A stretch of 64,000 bases of DNA from Promicromonospora sukumoe (GTDB lineage: Bacteria > Actinomycetota > Actinomycetes > Actinomycetales > Cellulomonadaceae), in NCBI RefSeq assembly GCF_014137995.1, contig NZ_JACGWV010000001.1, positions 3,782,001 through 3,846,000 of the forward strand, read 5' to 3'. This document shows positions 52,284-61,068 of the stretch, in pieces. A program made the position numbers and the translations under genes. Every line of letters starts with the position of its first letter. Within the stretch, counting starts at the first letter, position 1. The notes under the pieces are model-generated. The model was not told the origin of the DNA. It was given only the letters and a program-made list of their open reading frames with translations, and did no database searches.

Positions 52284-53488
52284 GCGGTGTCCTCTCGCTC
52301 TGTCACGGTCTTGTCAGGGCTCGCCTCGTCGTCGGGCACGCGCACCGCGAGCCGCAGGCCGCCCAGCGGGCTCGGACCCGTCCGCACCACCAGGCCGGCG
52401 GCCCCGGCCCGGTCGGCCAGCCCGCGCAGCCCGTTCCCTCCGCCGGGCGCGGCGGCCCCGTCCGGGACGACGCCGCGCCCGTCGTCGTCGACCACGAGGG
52501 CGTCCGGGGTCAGGCGGACGACGACCCGGCGCGCGGCGGAGTGCCGCAGCACGTTGGTGGTGCCCTCGCGCAGCGCCCAGCCGAACACGTCGCGGTACGC
52601 CTCGGGCACCTCGTCCACCGCGCCGGGCAGGTCGGCCGTGATCCCGGCCGTGTCGAAGGCCAAGCGGGCGGCGGCGAGCTCGCCCGCGAGCGTGACCTGC
52701 CGCTCGCCCGACACCATGCCCCGCATGTCCGCGAGCGCCGACCGGGCGAGGGCGCGGATCTCGGTGAGCTCCGCCTCGGCCCGGGCGGCCGCGGGCGTGG
52801 GTGCGGGGTCGCCGTCCTCGCGGCCGCTGCGCAGCAGGCGGGCGGCGAGCTCGCCCTTGACGGAGACCACGGTCAGGGAGTGGCCGAGGATGTCGTGCAT
52901 GTCGCGGGAGATCCGGTCGCGTTCCTGGGCGACGGCGAGCGCGGCGACCTCCTCCTGGGCCTGGCGCAGGGCGCGGTTGCGTTCGCGGGAGCGGCGGAAG
53001 CCGTACATCGCCACGCCGACGAGCAGCGCGGTCAGGGCGAGCCCGTCCTCGGGCTGCCAGCCGGGCACCACGCGGGGCGCCACCAGGAGCACGAGTACGA
53101 GCGCGCCGACCCCGGCCGCGGCGGCCGGCGTCGGCGCGAGCAGGGTCACCAGGGCGGCGAGGAGCACGACGGCGAGCAGCCCGTCCTGCCCGGCGGCGGC
53201 CGCGATCAGGGCGGCGCAGGCGAGTGCGCCCCCGACGAGCAGGGCGGCCGTGCGCCGGGTGGGCGTCCGGCCCGCCCAGTACCCCAGGAAGGCCCGGGCG
53301 AAGACCGCGGCGAACGCCACGACGGCGGCCACCCCCACCACGCGGAGCGGGACGGAGGCGGCCGTCGCGGCCTCGCGGATCGGGACGGCGAGGACGGCGA
53401 CCCAGACCACGGTGAGCAGCGGTCCGTACCAGCGGCGTGCCGCCGCGGTCCCGGACGGCCTGTCGGTGGGTCCCTGTGGCGTCGTCAC
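52280..53488 (-). CDS. Sensor histidine kinase (HisKA_3 type)
   Basis: A 402-residue membrane kinase. Four to five TM helices (~30-170), a coiled segment, phospho-acceptor His in RISRDMHDILGHSL and an ATPase domain with DDDGRG and GNGLRGLADR. DesK/LiaS-like architecture without a large sensor domain. GTG start with GAGG upstream. It is 10 bases after the ABC permease, so it is one operon. Confidence 0.92.
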   Translation of the reverse strand: MTTPQGPTDRPSGTAAARRWYGPLLTVVWVAVLAVPIREAATAASVPLRVVGVAAVVAFAAVFARAFLGYWAGRTPTRRTAALLVGGALACAALIAAAAGQDGLLAVVLLAALVTLLAPTPAAAAGVGALVLVLLVAPRVVPGWQPEDGLALTALLVGVAMYGFRRSRERNRALRQAQEEVAALAVAQERDRISRDMHDILGHSLTVVSVKGELAARLLRSGREDGDPAPTPAAARAEAELTEIRALARSALADMRGMVSGERQVTLAGELAAARLAFDTAGITADLPGAVDEVPEAYRDVFGWALREGTTNVLRHSAARRVVVRLTPDALVVDDDGRGVVPDGAAAPGGGNGLRGLADRAGAAGLVVRTGPSPLGGLRLAVRVPDDEASPDKTVTEREDTA

Positions 53489-53498
53489 CTGGTCATCC

Positions 53499-54311
53499 TC
53501 ACACCCGGGCCGTGTCGGCACGGAACCGCCAGACCGCGCCGGCGAAGAAGATCGCCGTCCAGGCTACGACATTGACCACCGCGACGACCTCGACGGAGCC
53601 GCCGCCGAGCGGTGCCCGGGCGAGCTCGGCGAGGCCGTAGGTGGGCATCACCTGCGAGACGGCGGCCATCACCGTGCCGTCGCCGAACGGGAGGAACAGG
53701 CCACCGGCGAAGGCGAGCACCGTCAGGACGGGGCCGAGCATCCGGACCACGGTCTCCGAGGGCAGCACGTACCCGAGGAACAGGCCGAACGCGGCGAAGA
53801 CGAGCGAGCCGCACCAGGCGATGAGTGCGCACAGGACCCAGGCGGTCGCGGGCATCCGCGCGCCGCCGAGCAGGCCCGCGGCAAAGGTCAGGGCCACGGA
53901 GGCGGCGCCGACCGTCATCGAGGCGAGCACCTTGACCAGCACGTAGGCCCACGGCTCCAGGGGCGTGAGCCGGAGCTGCCGGGTCCAGCCCTGGGCGCGC
54001 TCCACGGCGACGCCGGCCCCGCCGGACGTCGCGGTCAGGAGCGCCCCGTACAGCGCGAGCGAGACGAGCAGGGAGGCCGCGAGGTTGGTGTCGGGGCCGA
54101 TGGACGTGCTCCGGTTCTGGGCGGTGGCCCCGATCGCGAGGTAGAAGGCGGGCGGGACGACCAGGGAGAACAGCAGGGTGCGCCGGTCGCGCAGGGTGCG
54201 GCGCAGCTCGAGCCGCAGGTAGGCGCGGATCGCGACGCCGCGGGCCTGTGTGCGGGTCGCGGCAGGCGTCGTCGGGTGGGTCGCCGCGCGGTGCTCAGGG
54301 GTGGAGGTCAT
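53499..54311 (-). CDS. ABC-2 type transporter permease
   Basis: A 270-residue permease with six hydrophobic segments (LLFSLVVPPAFYLAIGATA ... VVNVVAWTAIFFAGAVW). ABC-2 family, as in drug or antibiotic exporters. Overlaps the ATPase gene by four bases (ATGA). Works with the ATPase at 54308. Confidence 0.92.
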   Translation of the reverse strand: MTSTPEHRAATHPTTPAATRTQARGVAIRAYLRLELRRTLRDRRTLLFSLVVPPAFYLAIGATAQNRSTSIGPDTNLAASLLVSLALYGALLTATSGGAGVAVERAQGWTRQLRLTPLEPWAYVLVKVLASMTVGAASVALTFAAGLLGGARMPATAWVLCALIAWCGSLVFAAFGLFLGYVLPSETVVRMLGPVLTVLAFAGGLFLPFGDGTVMAAVSQVMPTYGLAELARAPLGGGSVEVVAVVNVVAWTAIFFAGAVWRFRADTARV

Positions 54312-55084
54312 CGGTGGGCTCCCTTGTTCGTCGAGGGCGGGCCGGCGGTCGCGCCGTCGTCCGCGGTGAGGGCGAGGAAGACGTCCTCCAGGTCGTGGGA
54401 CCCGGCCTGCGCCCGCACCTCGGCGAGGCTGCCGTCGGCGACCACGCGGCCGTGGCTGACCAGGACGATGCGGTCGGCGTAGGCCTCGGCCTCCTGGAGG
54501 TAGTGCGTCGCGAAGACGACGGTGCGGCCGCCGGCGGCGTCGTCGCGGATCGCGGTCCAGAAGTCGCGGCGCCCGCGCACGTCCATGCCGGTGGTGGGCT
54601 CGTCGAGCAGGAGGAGGTCGGGGTCGGAGACCAGGGCCATGGCGAACCGCAGCCGCTGCCGCTGCCCGCCGGAGCACCTGCCGACCCGCCGGCCGGCGAT
54701 CTCCGCGATCCCGGCGCGCTCCAGCTCGGGGCCGACGTCGGTGGTGCGGCCGAACAGGGCCGCCGTCACCTCGACGGTCTCGCGCACGGTGATGTCGCGC
54801 AGCAGGCCACCGTCCTGCAGGGCCGCGGCCACCTGCCCGTCCGCGACGGCCCGGGCGGGCGTCCTGCCGAACACGTGGACGGTGCCGGCGGTCGGCGTGG
54901 TCAGGCCGAGCACGAGGTCGAGGGTGGTGGTCTTGCCGGCGCCGTTCGGGCCGAGGAAGGCCACCACCTCGCCGGGGCGGACCACGAGGTCGAGGCCGTC
55001 GACGGCGCGGACCGGGCCGCCGGGGCCGGGGAACTCCTTGACGAGTCCGGTCACCGCTACTGCTGGGGCTCGTGTCGATGTCAT
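54308..55084 (-). CDS. ABC transporter ATP-binding protein
   Basis: A 258-residue ATPase. Walker A GPNGAGKTTT, Q-loop LQDGGLL, signature CSGGQRQRLRFA, Walker B LLLLDEPTTG and H-loop ATHYL. DrrA/CcmA-like drug exporter type. First gene of the ATPase-permease-kinase-regulator operon, a common envelope-stress/antibiotic-resistance arrangement. Confidence 0.94.
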   Translation of the reverse strand: MTSTRAPAVAVTGLVKEFPGPGGPVRAVDGLDLVVRPGEVVAFLGPNGAGKTTTLDLVLGLTTPTAGTVHVFGRTPARAVADGQVAAALQDGGLLRDITVRETVEVTAALFGRTTDVGPELERAGIAEIAGRRVGRCSGGQRQRLRFAMALVSDPDLLLLDEPTTGMDVRGRRDFWTAIRDDAAGGRTVVFATHYLQEAEAYADRIVLVSHGRVVADGSLAEVRAQAGSHDLEDVFLALTADDGATAGPPSTNKGAHR

Positions 55085-55129
55085 GCCTTCACCCTGCTGC
55101 GGGAGCGGGCCGAGGACCGCTGCCGGGTG

Positions 55130-56416
55130 TCACGAGGTGGGCATGACATCCGTCATCTCGTACCCCGGCGGCGCGACGCGCCCCATGATCGACGACGCCA
55201 TGACGATCCCCGGCTCGTCCCGGCCCGACGCCGGCTCGCGGTCCCGCAGCAGGTCCGCGCCGTCGCGCGCCCAGGAGAACCCGGGCCGGCCCGACGCCGC
55301 CGCGTACAGCGCGTCCAGGTGGTCCGGGTGGCGCTCGGCGAGCAGGGCCAGCACCCACGACGGCGCGTCCGGGTCGGCCAGCACCTGCGCGAGCCGCCGC
55401 GGCTTCCAGTCCTGGAGCGGGGCCGTGTGCACGTCCCGGAGCTGCGCGTACCAGTCGAGCAGCCGCAGACCCTTGACCGGGTGGTGCAGCAGGGCGAACG
55501 GCGCGTCGTCGGGGTCGGCGGCGTCGTCGGGCAACCAGCGCTCGTCGCGGAGCGCGCCCAGCAGCGCGAACTCCTCCGCCGGGGCCCCGATCCGGTCCTT
55601 GAACCGTAGGCAGCAGTCCATGACGTGCGACGCCGTGCCCTCCACCACGACGTCCCCGAACAGGTCGCGGAAGGCCCGGTGGTGGTCGGCGACGAGCTCG
55701 CGGGCGCGGGCGAGCGTGCGCGGGTTGCGGTAGGCCGGGCACGGCGTGGACGCCAGCAGGCCGACGACGCCGTGCACGATGCCCCCGATCATGTCCGGCG
55801 TGAAGACCGCCGGGGTGGCCGCGAAGATCCAGGCCTCCCCGACGGGCAGCACCCGGCCGGACAGGGGCAGCCCCGGGACGAGCGCGACCGCGCGGATGTC
55901 GGACCGCCCCGTGAAGACCCGGTAGTCCAGGTCGTCCTCCAGGTTGTGCAGCACGGCGTGCTCGTCGACCAGGTCGGTGACGATGAAGTAGCCGAGCACC
56001 CCGCCGCCGCGCCAGCCCTGAAGGACAGCGCGCTCGGCGTCGTCGAGCAGGAGGCCGGCGGGTTCGGTACCGTCGTCCTCGCCCGCCGGCGCCTCCCCGA
56101 GAAGCCGGCGGACCAGCGACCCACCCGTCTCGCGCGGCCCCGCGTGCACCAGCATGTCGGTCGCGCAGTCCCGGGTCACCTCGTCGTACTGCTCGGGGTC
56201 GACGTCGTCCATCGGCAGGAACGCTCCGGACAGCAGCACGTCCGACCGGACGTACGCGACCTGCCGCTCGACGGCGTCGGCGTTCTCCGCCCGCAGCACG
56301 TGCCCCACGAGGCGGTGCACCAGACGGGTCGCGAGGGCGAGGCGCTCGACCAGCGTCAGCCGGTCGAGCGGGCCGACGGCGGGGCCGGGGCCGGTGGAAC
56401 GGAAGGTTGATCTCAT
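55130..56416 (-). CDS. Unrecognised 428-residue protein
   Basis: No family recognised. A cytosolic-looking alpha/beta protein with conserved-looking blocks (GGVLGYFIVTDLVDEHAVLHNLEDD; YRNPRTLARARELVADHHRAF; MDCCLRFKDR) and several paired His. The ATG at 56416 was chosen; an in-frame ATG at 56467 exists but lies across the DnaA-box region. It stands alone, divergent from the membrane/HTH gene at 56683 across a less GC-rich gap. Codon use is like that of its neighbours. Confidence 0.7.
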   Translation of the reverse strand: MRSTFRSTGPGPAVGPLDRLTLVERLALATRLVHRLVGHVLRAENADAVERQVAYVRSDVLLSGAFLPMDDVDPEQYDEVTRDCATDMLVHAGPRETGGSLVRRLLGEAPAGEDDGTEPAGLLLDDAERAVLQGWRGGGVLGYFIVTDLVDEHAVLHNLEDDLDYRVFTGRSDIRAVALVPGLPLSGRVLPVGEAWIFAATPAVFTPDMIGGIVHGVVGLLASTPCPAYRNPRTLARARELVADHHRAFRDLFGDVVVEGTASHVMDCCLRFKDRIGAPAEEFALLGALRDERWLPDDAADPDDAPFALLHHPVKGLRLLDWYAQLRDVHTAPLQDWKPRRLAQVLADPDAPSWVLALLAERHPDHLDALYAAASGRPGFSWARDGADLLRDREPASGRDEPGIVMASSIMGRVAPPGYEMTDVMPTS

Positions 56417-56453
56417 AGGGATAGCATTCGGCACGAAAGACAATCGTGCTCCG

Positions 56454-56476
56454 TCATCCACAGCCATTGTGGATAA
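56454..56476. promoter_or_regulatory. Inverted pair of DnaA boxes
   Basis: tcatccaca (56454-56462, one mismatch to TTATCCACA) and tgtggataa (56468-56476, exact complement of TTATCCACA) face each other 5 bases apart. They lie in a 266-bp divergent gap that is clearly AT-richer than the window. Apart from these, the gap shows promoters only by inference. Confidence 0.6.
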
Positions 56477-56682
56477 CTTCGAGACCGAGATCTACCGTTT
56501 CATCCTGCCGCTGGGCCGGCCGTTCGATAAAAGATTGAGGTCGATCTTCGGCGTGAAGAGCGCATAGACCGCAAAGTAGACGAAGATCGGCACTGCACGG
56601 TGACGACGGCACGGGATCCGACCACGAGCCCCGGCCGCCTCAGCCCCACCCACTTGTTCTGACGGAAAGGGATACACCCACC

Positions 56683-57954
56683 ATGGCATCGGAGAAACGC
56701 CCCCGTCGCGTTCCTGCGGTCATCGCCGACACCCGTAGGAACCCGGGATTCGCCCTGGGCGCCTTCGGGCTCTCGGCCTGGGCCTACATCGGCATGTCGC
56801 ACACCATCGCCGACTACGAGGGGCCCGAGCTCGGCTACGCGCTCGGCGTCGCCTACGAGGCGCTGGTGATCGGCCTCGCCTGGGAGGGCCGCCGCCGCGC
56901 CGACCGCGCGCTCGAGATGGGCATGCCGGTCTCCGGCCACGGGCGCTGGCTCGGCGGCGCGATCGTCGTCGGCATCCTCTCCGGCGCGCTCGCCGCCTGG
57001 CACGGCTGGATCCTCGGCGAGGGCATCTTCGCCGTCTCGCGCGCCGTCGCCCCCGTCCTCGCCGCGGTCGCGGTGCACCTGTTCTTCCAGTCGGCCTCCA
57101 GCGCGCGCAACCTCGACCGGCAGGCCGAGATCGCCAACGACCGCCAGACGGCCGTGCTCGACATGCTCGACGCCGTGCGCCTGGCGCAGATCGCCCCCGA
57201 CGACGAGCGCTCGGCCCGCATCGCCGACGTGAACGCCGCGGTGGGACGGGTCCACCGCCACGTGCCCGCGGGCGTCACCGCCGAGGTGACGCGCCCGCAC
57301 CTGGAGTCGGAGCGCACGATCCGCGACGTGGTCCAGGAGGCCGCGGCGCTGGCCGGCGAGTGGATGCCCTCGCGGCACGCGCAGCAGCAGGAGCAGGCAC
57401 GGCAGCAGGCACCGCAGCAGGCGCTCCTGCCGGAGCCGGTGCTGCCCGAGGCCCTGCTGCTCGACGCCGCGGACGACGCCCCGAGGCAGATCACCTCGAA
57501 CGTGGCCCCGGCCGCCGCCGAGCAGGTCGACGAGCCGGTGTACGAGCCGGTCGCCCCCGAGCCCGCGCGCGCCGAGCCGGTCACCCCCGCGCCGGCCGCC
57601 GCCGAGCCCGTCGCCCGCGAGACCACGGAGGCCGCGGCCGAGCGCCTCGTCGCCGAGCGGGTCCGCCTGGAGGCCAAGTACGCGTCCGCGCGGCCCGAGC
57701 CGGCGCGGGCGTCCGCACCGGCCGAGCAGCCCGCCGCCAAGGACTGGGAGACGCCCGCCGTCGACGAGCCCGCCGCGCCGCTCACCACGGCGCAGATCAG
57801 CGAGATCCGCGTGCTGCGCTGGGCGCAGAACCTCAGCATCGAGGAGGTCGCGGCACGCCTCGGCGTCTCCATCGCCTCGGTGACGAAGTACGCCCCGAGC
57901 ACCGACCCGACCACCGAGACGGGCTCCCTCATGGCGGTGCAGGCCGCCTCCTGA
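56683..57954 (+). CDS. Membrane protein with C-terminal HTH
   Basis: A 423-residue protein. Four predicted TM helices in residues ~20-150 (FALGAFGLSAWAYIGMS; LGGAIVVGILSGALAAW; VAPVLAAVAVHLFF). A coiled, charged part follows to ~235, then a long Ala/Pro/Glu-rich linker, and a C-terminal HTH (~370-405, RWAQNLSIEEVAARLGVSIASVTKY) like sigma-70 region 4 or Trp-repressor folds. The N-terminus recalls DUF2637-type membrane proteins of actinobacterial mobile elements, but this is uncertain. GGAAAGGGA upstream of the ATG. Confidence 0.75.
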   Translation: MASEKRPRRVPAVIADTRRNPGFALGAFGLSAWAYIGMSHTIADYEGPELGYALGVAYEALVIGLAWEGRRRADRALEMGMPVSGHGRWLGGAIVVGILSGALAAWHGWILGEGIFAVSRAVAPVLAAVAVHLFFQSASSARNLDRQAEIANDRQTAVLDMLDAVRLAQIAPDDERSARIADVNAAVGRVHRHVPAGVTAEVTRPHLESERTIRDVVQEAAALAGEWMPSRHAQQQEQARQQAPQQALLPEPVLPEALLLDAADDAPRQITSNVAPAAAEQVDEPVYEPVAPEPARAEPVTPAPAAAEPVARETTEAAAERLVAERVRLEAKYASARPEPARASAPAEQPAAKDWETPAVDEPAAPLTTAQISEIRVLRWAQNLSIEEVAARLGVSIASVTKYAPSTDPTTETGSLMAVQAAS

Positions 57955-57971
57955 GCACCCGCTGAGCAGAA

Positions 57972-58009
57972 CGCGGCCCGGCACCACCCCTCGGTGGTGC
58001 CGGGCCGCG
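57972..58009. terminator. Bidirectional terminator, 17-bp perfect arms
   Basis: cgcggcccggcaccacc (57972-57988) and its complement (57993-58009), loop cctc, between the convergent membrane/HTH and ALDH genes. Confidence 0.85.
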
Positions 58010-58013
58010 GTCG

Positions 58014-58068
58014 TCCTCCGGTCGGCCGGAGCTCTCCGGTCGGCCGAAGGTCTCCGGTCAGCCGAAGT
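58014..58068. repeat. ~18-bp tandem triplet over the ALDH stop
   Basis: cctccggtcggccggagct, ctccggtcggccgaaggt and ctccggtcagccgaagtt in series. The last contains the ALDH stop and final codons. Confidence 0.85.
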
Positions 58069-59638
58069 TGACGCCCTGCGCCAGCGGCAGCTCCGTGGAG
58101 TAGTTCACGGTGTTGGTCGCCCGGCGCATGTACTGCTTCCAGGCGTCCGACCCGGACTCGCGGCCGCCGCCGGTCGACTTCTCGCCGCCGAACGCGCCGC
58201 CGATCTCCGCGCCGGAGGTGCCGATGTTGACGTTCACGATGCCGCAGTCCGAGCCGACCTCGGACAGGAACGTCTCGGCCTCGCGCACGTCGAGCGTGAA
58301 GATCGACGACGACAGGCCCTGCGGCACGTCGTTGTGCACGGCGATCGCCTCGGACAGCTCCGAGTACGTCAGCACGTACAGGATCGGCGCGAACGTCTCC
58401 CGCTTGACGACGTCGGCCTGCTCCGGCATGCGCACGATCGCGGGGTGCACGTACGCGGCGTCGTCGGCGCCGGGCACCGCCACGGCCGTGCCGCCCACGA
58501 CGAGCTCGCCGCCCGCGGTGACGGCCTCGTCGATCGCGGCCAGCATGCGGTCGCGCGCGGCGGCGTCGACCAGGGGGCCCACCAGCGTGCCGTCGGTGCG
58601 CGGGTCACCCACGGGCAGCGAGGTGTAGACCTTGGCGAGCCGCCCCACGACGTCGTCCACGATCGACTCGTGCACGATCAGGCGGCGCAGCGAGGTGCAG
58701 CGCTGCCCGGCCGTGCCGGCCGCCGAGAACACGGCGCCGCGCACCGCGAGGTCGAGGTCGGCCGACGGCGCGACGATCGCAGCGTTGTTGCCGCCGAGCT
58801 CCAGGAGGTACCGGCCGCCGCGCGCCGCGACGACGGGCGCGACCTGCTGGCCCATCCGCTCCGAGCCGGTCGCCGAGACGAGGGCGACGCGCGGGTCCGC
58901 CACGAGGGCCTCCCCCGCCTCGCGGTCGCCGAGCAGGAGCTGCGAGACGCCGGCCGGGAAGCCGGCCTCGGCCAGCGCCCGGTCGAGCAGCGCGGCGGCG
59001 CCGACGGCGGACAGCAGGGTCTTCTCGCTCGGCTTCCACACCACCGTGTCGCCGCAGACCAGCGCGACGGCCGTGTTCCAGGACCAGACGGCCACCGGGA
59101 AGTTGAACGCGCTGATCACGCCGACGACGCCCATCGGGTGCCACGTCTCCATGAGGCGGTGCCCCGGGCGCTCGGACGGCATGGTGCGCCCGCCCACCTG
59201 CCGCGACAGCCCGACGGCGAAGTCGCAGATGTCGATCATCTCCTGGACCTCGCCCAGGGCCTCGCTGGTGATCTTGCCCGCCTCGATGGTGACGAGCTCC
59301 GCGAGGTCGGCCTTGTGCTCGGTGAGCAGCTCGCCCAGGCGCTTGACGACCTGCCCGCGCACCGGGGCGGGCACGGAGCGCCAGGTGGTGAACGCGTCGG
59401 CGGCCTCGCCGACGGCGGTGGCGGCCTCAGCCGCGCCGTCGCGGCGCAGCTCCAGCAGCGGCTGCCCGGACAGGGGCGACACGACGGGCAGGCGATCGCT
59501 GGTCGAGCTTGTCGAGGCCTGGTCGGTGGTCTCGACAAGCTCGACCAGCGACCGCTCGACACCCAGCCGCTCCAGGGCGGCCAGCGCGGTGTCGCGCAGC
59601 TCGGTCGTCAGCGGGCTGTCGGTGGTGGTGCTGGTCAT
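58058..59638 (-). CDS. amaB: L-piperidine-6-carboxylate / alpha-aminoadipate semialdehyde dehydrogenase (ALDH7)
   Basis: A 526-residue aldehyde dehydrogenase oxidising piperidine-6-carboxylate (aminoadipate semialdehyde) to 2-aminoadipate. Cofactor site FNFPVAVWSWN and WKPSEKT, Glu in LELGGNN, nucleophile Cys in GTAGQRCTSLRR. The C-terminal GGAFGGEKSTGGGRESGSDAWKQYMRR tract (given in part) marks the ALDH7 group. Residues ~30-48 (SLVELVETTDQ...) are encoded by a dispersed palindromic repeat inserted in the N-terminus. Overlaps the upstream hglS stop by four bases. Confidence 0.88.
   Translation of the reverse strand: MTSTTTDSPLTTELRDTALAALERLGVERSLVELVETTDQASTSSTSDRLPVVSPLSGQPLLELRRDGAAEAATAVGEAADAFTTWRSVPAPVRGQVVKRLGELLTEHKADLAELVTIEAGKITSEALGEVQEMIDICDFAVGLSRQVGGRTMPSERPGHRLMETWHPMGVVGVISAFNFPVAVWSWNTAVALVCGDTVVWKPSEKTLLSAVGAAALLDRALAEAGFPAGVSQLLLGDREAGEALVADPRVALVSATGSERMGQQVAPVVAARGGRYLLELGGNNAAIVAPSADLDLAVRGAVFSAAGTAGQRCTSLRRLIVHESIVDDVVGRLAKVYTSLPVGDPRTDGTLVGPLVDAAARDRMLAAIDEAVTAGGELVVGGTAVAVPGADDAAYVHPAIVRMPEQADVVKRETFAPILYVLTYSELSEAIAVHNDVPQGLSSSIFTLDVREAETFLSEVGSDCGIVNVNIGTSGAEIGGAFGGEKSTGGGRESGSDAWKQYMRRATNTVNYSTELPLAQGVNFG
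59496..59551. repeat. In-frame palindrome in the ALDH7-type gene, 24-bp arms
   Basis: Arms 59496-59519 and 59528-59551 (tcgctggtcgagcttgtcga... / complement), one mismatch, 8-base loop. Same core as at 42541-42628 and 16252-16272. Confidence 0.92.
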
Positions 59639-61050
59639 CGCGGTGCTCCCGTTGTGCGGTGGGTGGTGGTGAGGGTGGCCGGGTCGACGCCGAGGGTCTC
59701 GGCGGCGGCGGCGAGCGACCTGTCCACCTGGTCGGCGTACAGGTCGAAGGGGTCGTTCAGGTCGCGGCCGAGGGCGCCCGCCATCCAGTCGGCGTCCCGG
59801 TCGGTGCCCTCCTGGCTGGCGTCCTTGGCGCCGTCGGACGTGAGGTTGGACTGGAAGATCCCGGCCGCCGAGCGCGGCAGGAAGTCCTCGTAGACCACGG
59901 GCTCGCGCCGCACCTCGGGGGTCGAGCCCGTCGAGACCACCTCGTAGGTGAACCAGCCGAGCTCCTGGTCGGCGAGCGCCGCCTCGGTCGTCGGGAAGGT
60001 CTTCTGCCAGACGGCGCGCGCGATGTGCTGGCGGTGCGCCTCGGTGAAGCCGGGGTCGCCGGCGCGGGCGGCCGCGGCGGCCTCGTCGATCTCGACGACG
60101 GCGGCGTCGTAGGCGGCTCGGCCGGCGCGGGTCAGCGCGATGCCGCGGGCCTCGACCTCGCCGAAGCGGACGCGCAGGGCGTCGCTGACGATCTCGCCGT
60201 CGGCGGTGCGGAAGGTGCGGGGCTCGGCGAGCGCGCGGAACGACGTCTGGCGCAGCAGCACGTCCGGGCCCTCCCAGCGGGGCGGGCCCTGGATCGCGTC
60301 GATCATCGTGATGCCGCGGGCCTCCATGCGCGCGTACAGGTCGTCGATGTCCAGCACGCGCGGCGTGAGGTGGTTGATGTGCGTGGAGGCGATGCCGCCG
60401 ATGTCCGCGGCGACGGCGCTGACCGCCTCCAGCTCGCGGTACCAGGCCTGGTCCACGGGCTCGCGGGACAGCTCGAACGCCTCGGTCGCGAGCCGCAGGA
60501 ACTCGGTCGCCTGTTCCTCGGGGAGACCGCCCTCGGCCTCGGCGCGGTCGGCGAGCGCGAGCAGCTCCGGGCCGAACAGCGTGCGGGCGCCGAGGAAGGT
60601 CTCCAGGCGCTGCTCCAGGTCGGCCGTGAAGAACCGGCGGTCGGCGGTGACGAGCATGGAGGTGAAGACCCGGAAGGGGTTGCGGGCCAGCTCCTCGCGC
60701 TCGACGGGACGGAACGCCGTCGAGATCACGGGCACGGAGCTGGAGGAGGCGTCCCGCAGGTCGTAGAACCCGACCGGCCGCATGCCCATCGCGCCGAAGA
60801 CCCGGGCGACCTGCGCCATCTCGGTGGGCGTGCCGACCCGGATGGCGCCGTGCCGCTCCGCGGTGACACGCGAGACGGAGCCCAGCCGTTCGGCGTCGGC
60901 CCCGTGCTGGGCCACGAAGTCGGCGTTGACCTCGTGCGACACGTCGAGCAGCGTGGTGTAGGCGGGTACCTCCTTGCCGTACATGTCCGAGAGGCTGCGC
61001 GCGAACGCGGCCCTCAGCTGCCAGGGCTCGAGGAACGTCGGTGCCGACAT
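59635..61050 (-). CDS. hglS: 2-oxoadipate dioxygenase/decarboxylase (VOC, HglS/DUF1338)
   Basis: A 471-residue Fe(II) enzyme converting 2-oxoadipate to D-2-hydroxyglutarate. The DUF1338 fold has a metal His in DVSHEVNADF, a second in the STHINHLTPR block, and the conserved YEDFLPRSAAGIF near the end. It lies between the pipecolate oxidase-like and ALDH7-type genes, matching the Pseudomonas lysine route. ATG at 61050. Overlaps the ALDH start (ATGA). Confidence 0.88.
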   Translation of the reverse strand: MSAPTFLEPWQLRAAFARSLSDMYGKEVPAYTTLLDVSHEVNADFVAQHGADAERLGSVSRVTAERHGAIRVGTPTEMAQVARVFGAMGMRPVGFYDLRDASSSSVPVISTAFRPVEREELARNPFRVFTSMLVTADRRFFTADLEQRLETFLGARTLFGPELLALADRAEAEGGLPEEQATEFLRLATEAFELSREPVDQAWYRELEAVSAVAADIGGIASTHINHLTPRVLDIDDLYARMEARGITMIDAIQGPPRWEGPDVLLRQTSFRALAEPRTFRTADGEIVSDALRVRFGEVEARGIALTRAGRAAYDAAVVEIDEAAAAARAGDPGFTEAHRQHIARAVWQKTFPTTEAALADQELGWFTYEVVSTGSTPEVRREPVVYEDFLPRSAAGIFQSNLTSDGAKDASQEGTDRDADWMAGALGRDLNDPFDLYADQVDRSLAAAAETLGVDPATLTTTHRTTGAPR

Positions 61051-61068
61051 CGGTCTCTCTCCTTGCCT

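Noticed and set aside
56454..56476. Chromosomal replication origin
   Set aside because: Only two DnaA boxes, no dnaA, dnaN, gyrB or rpmH nearby and no long AT-rich unwinding region.
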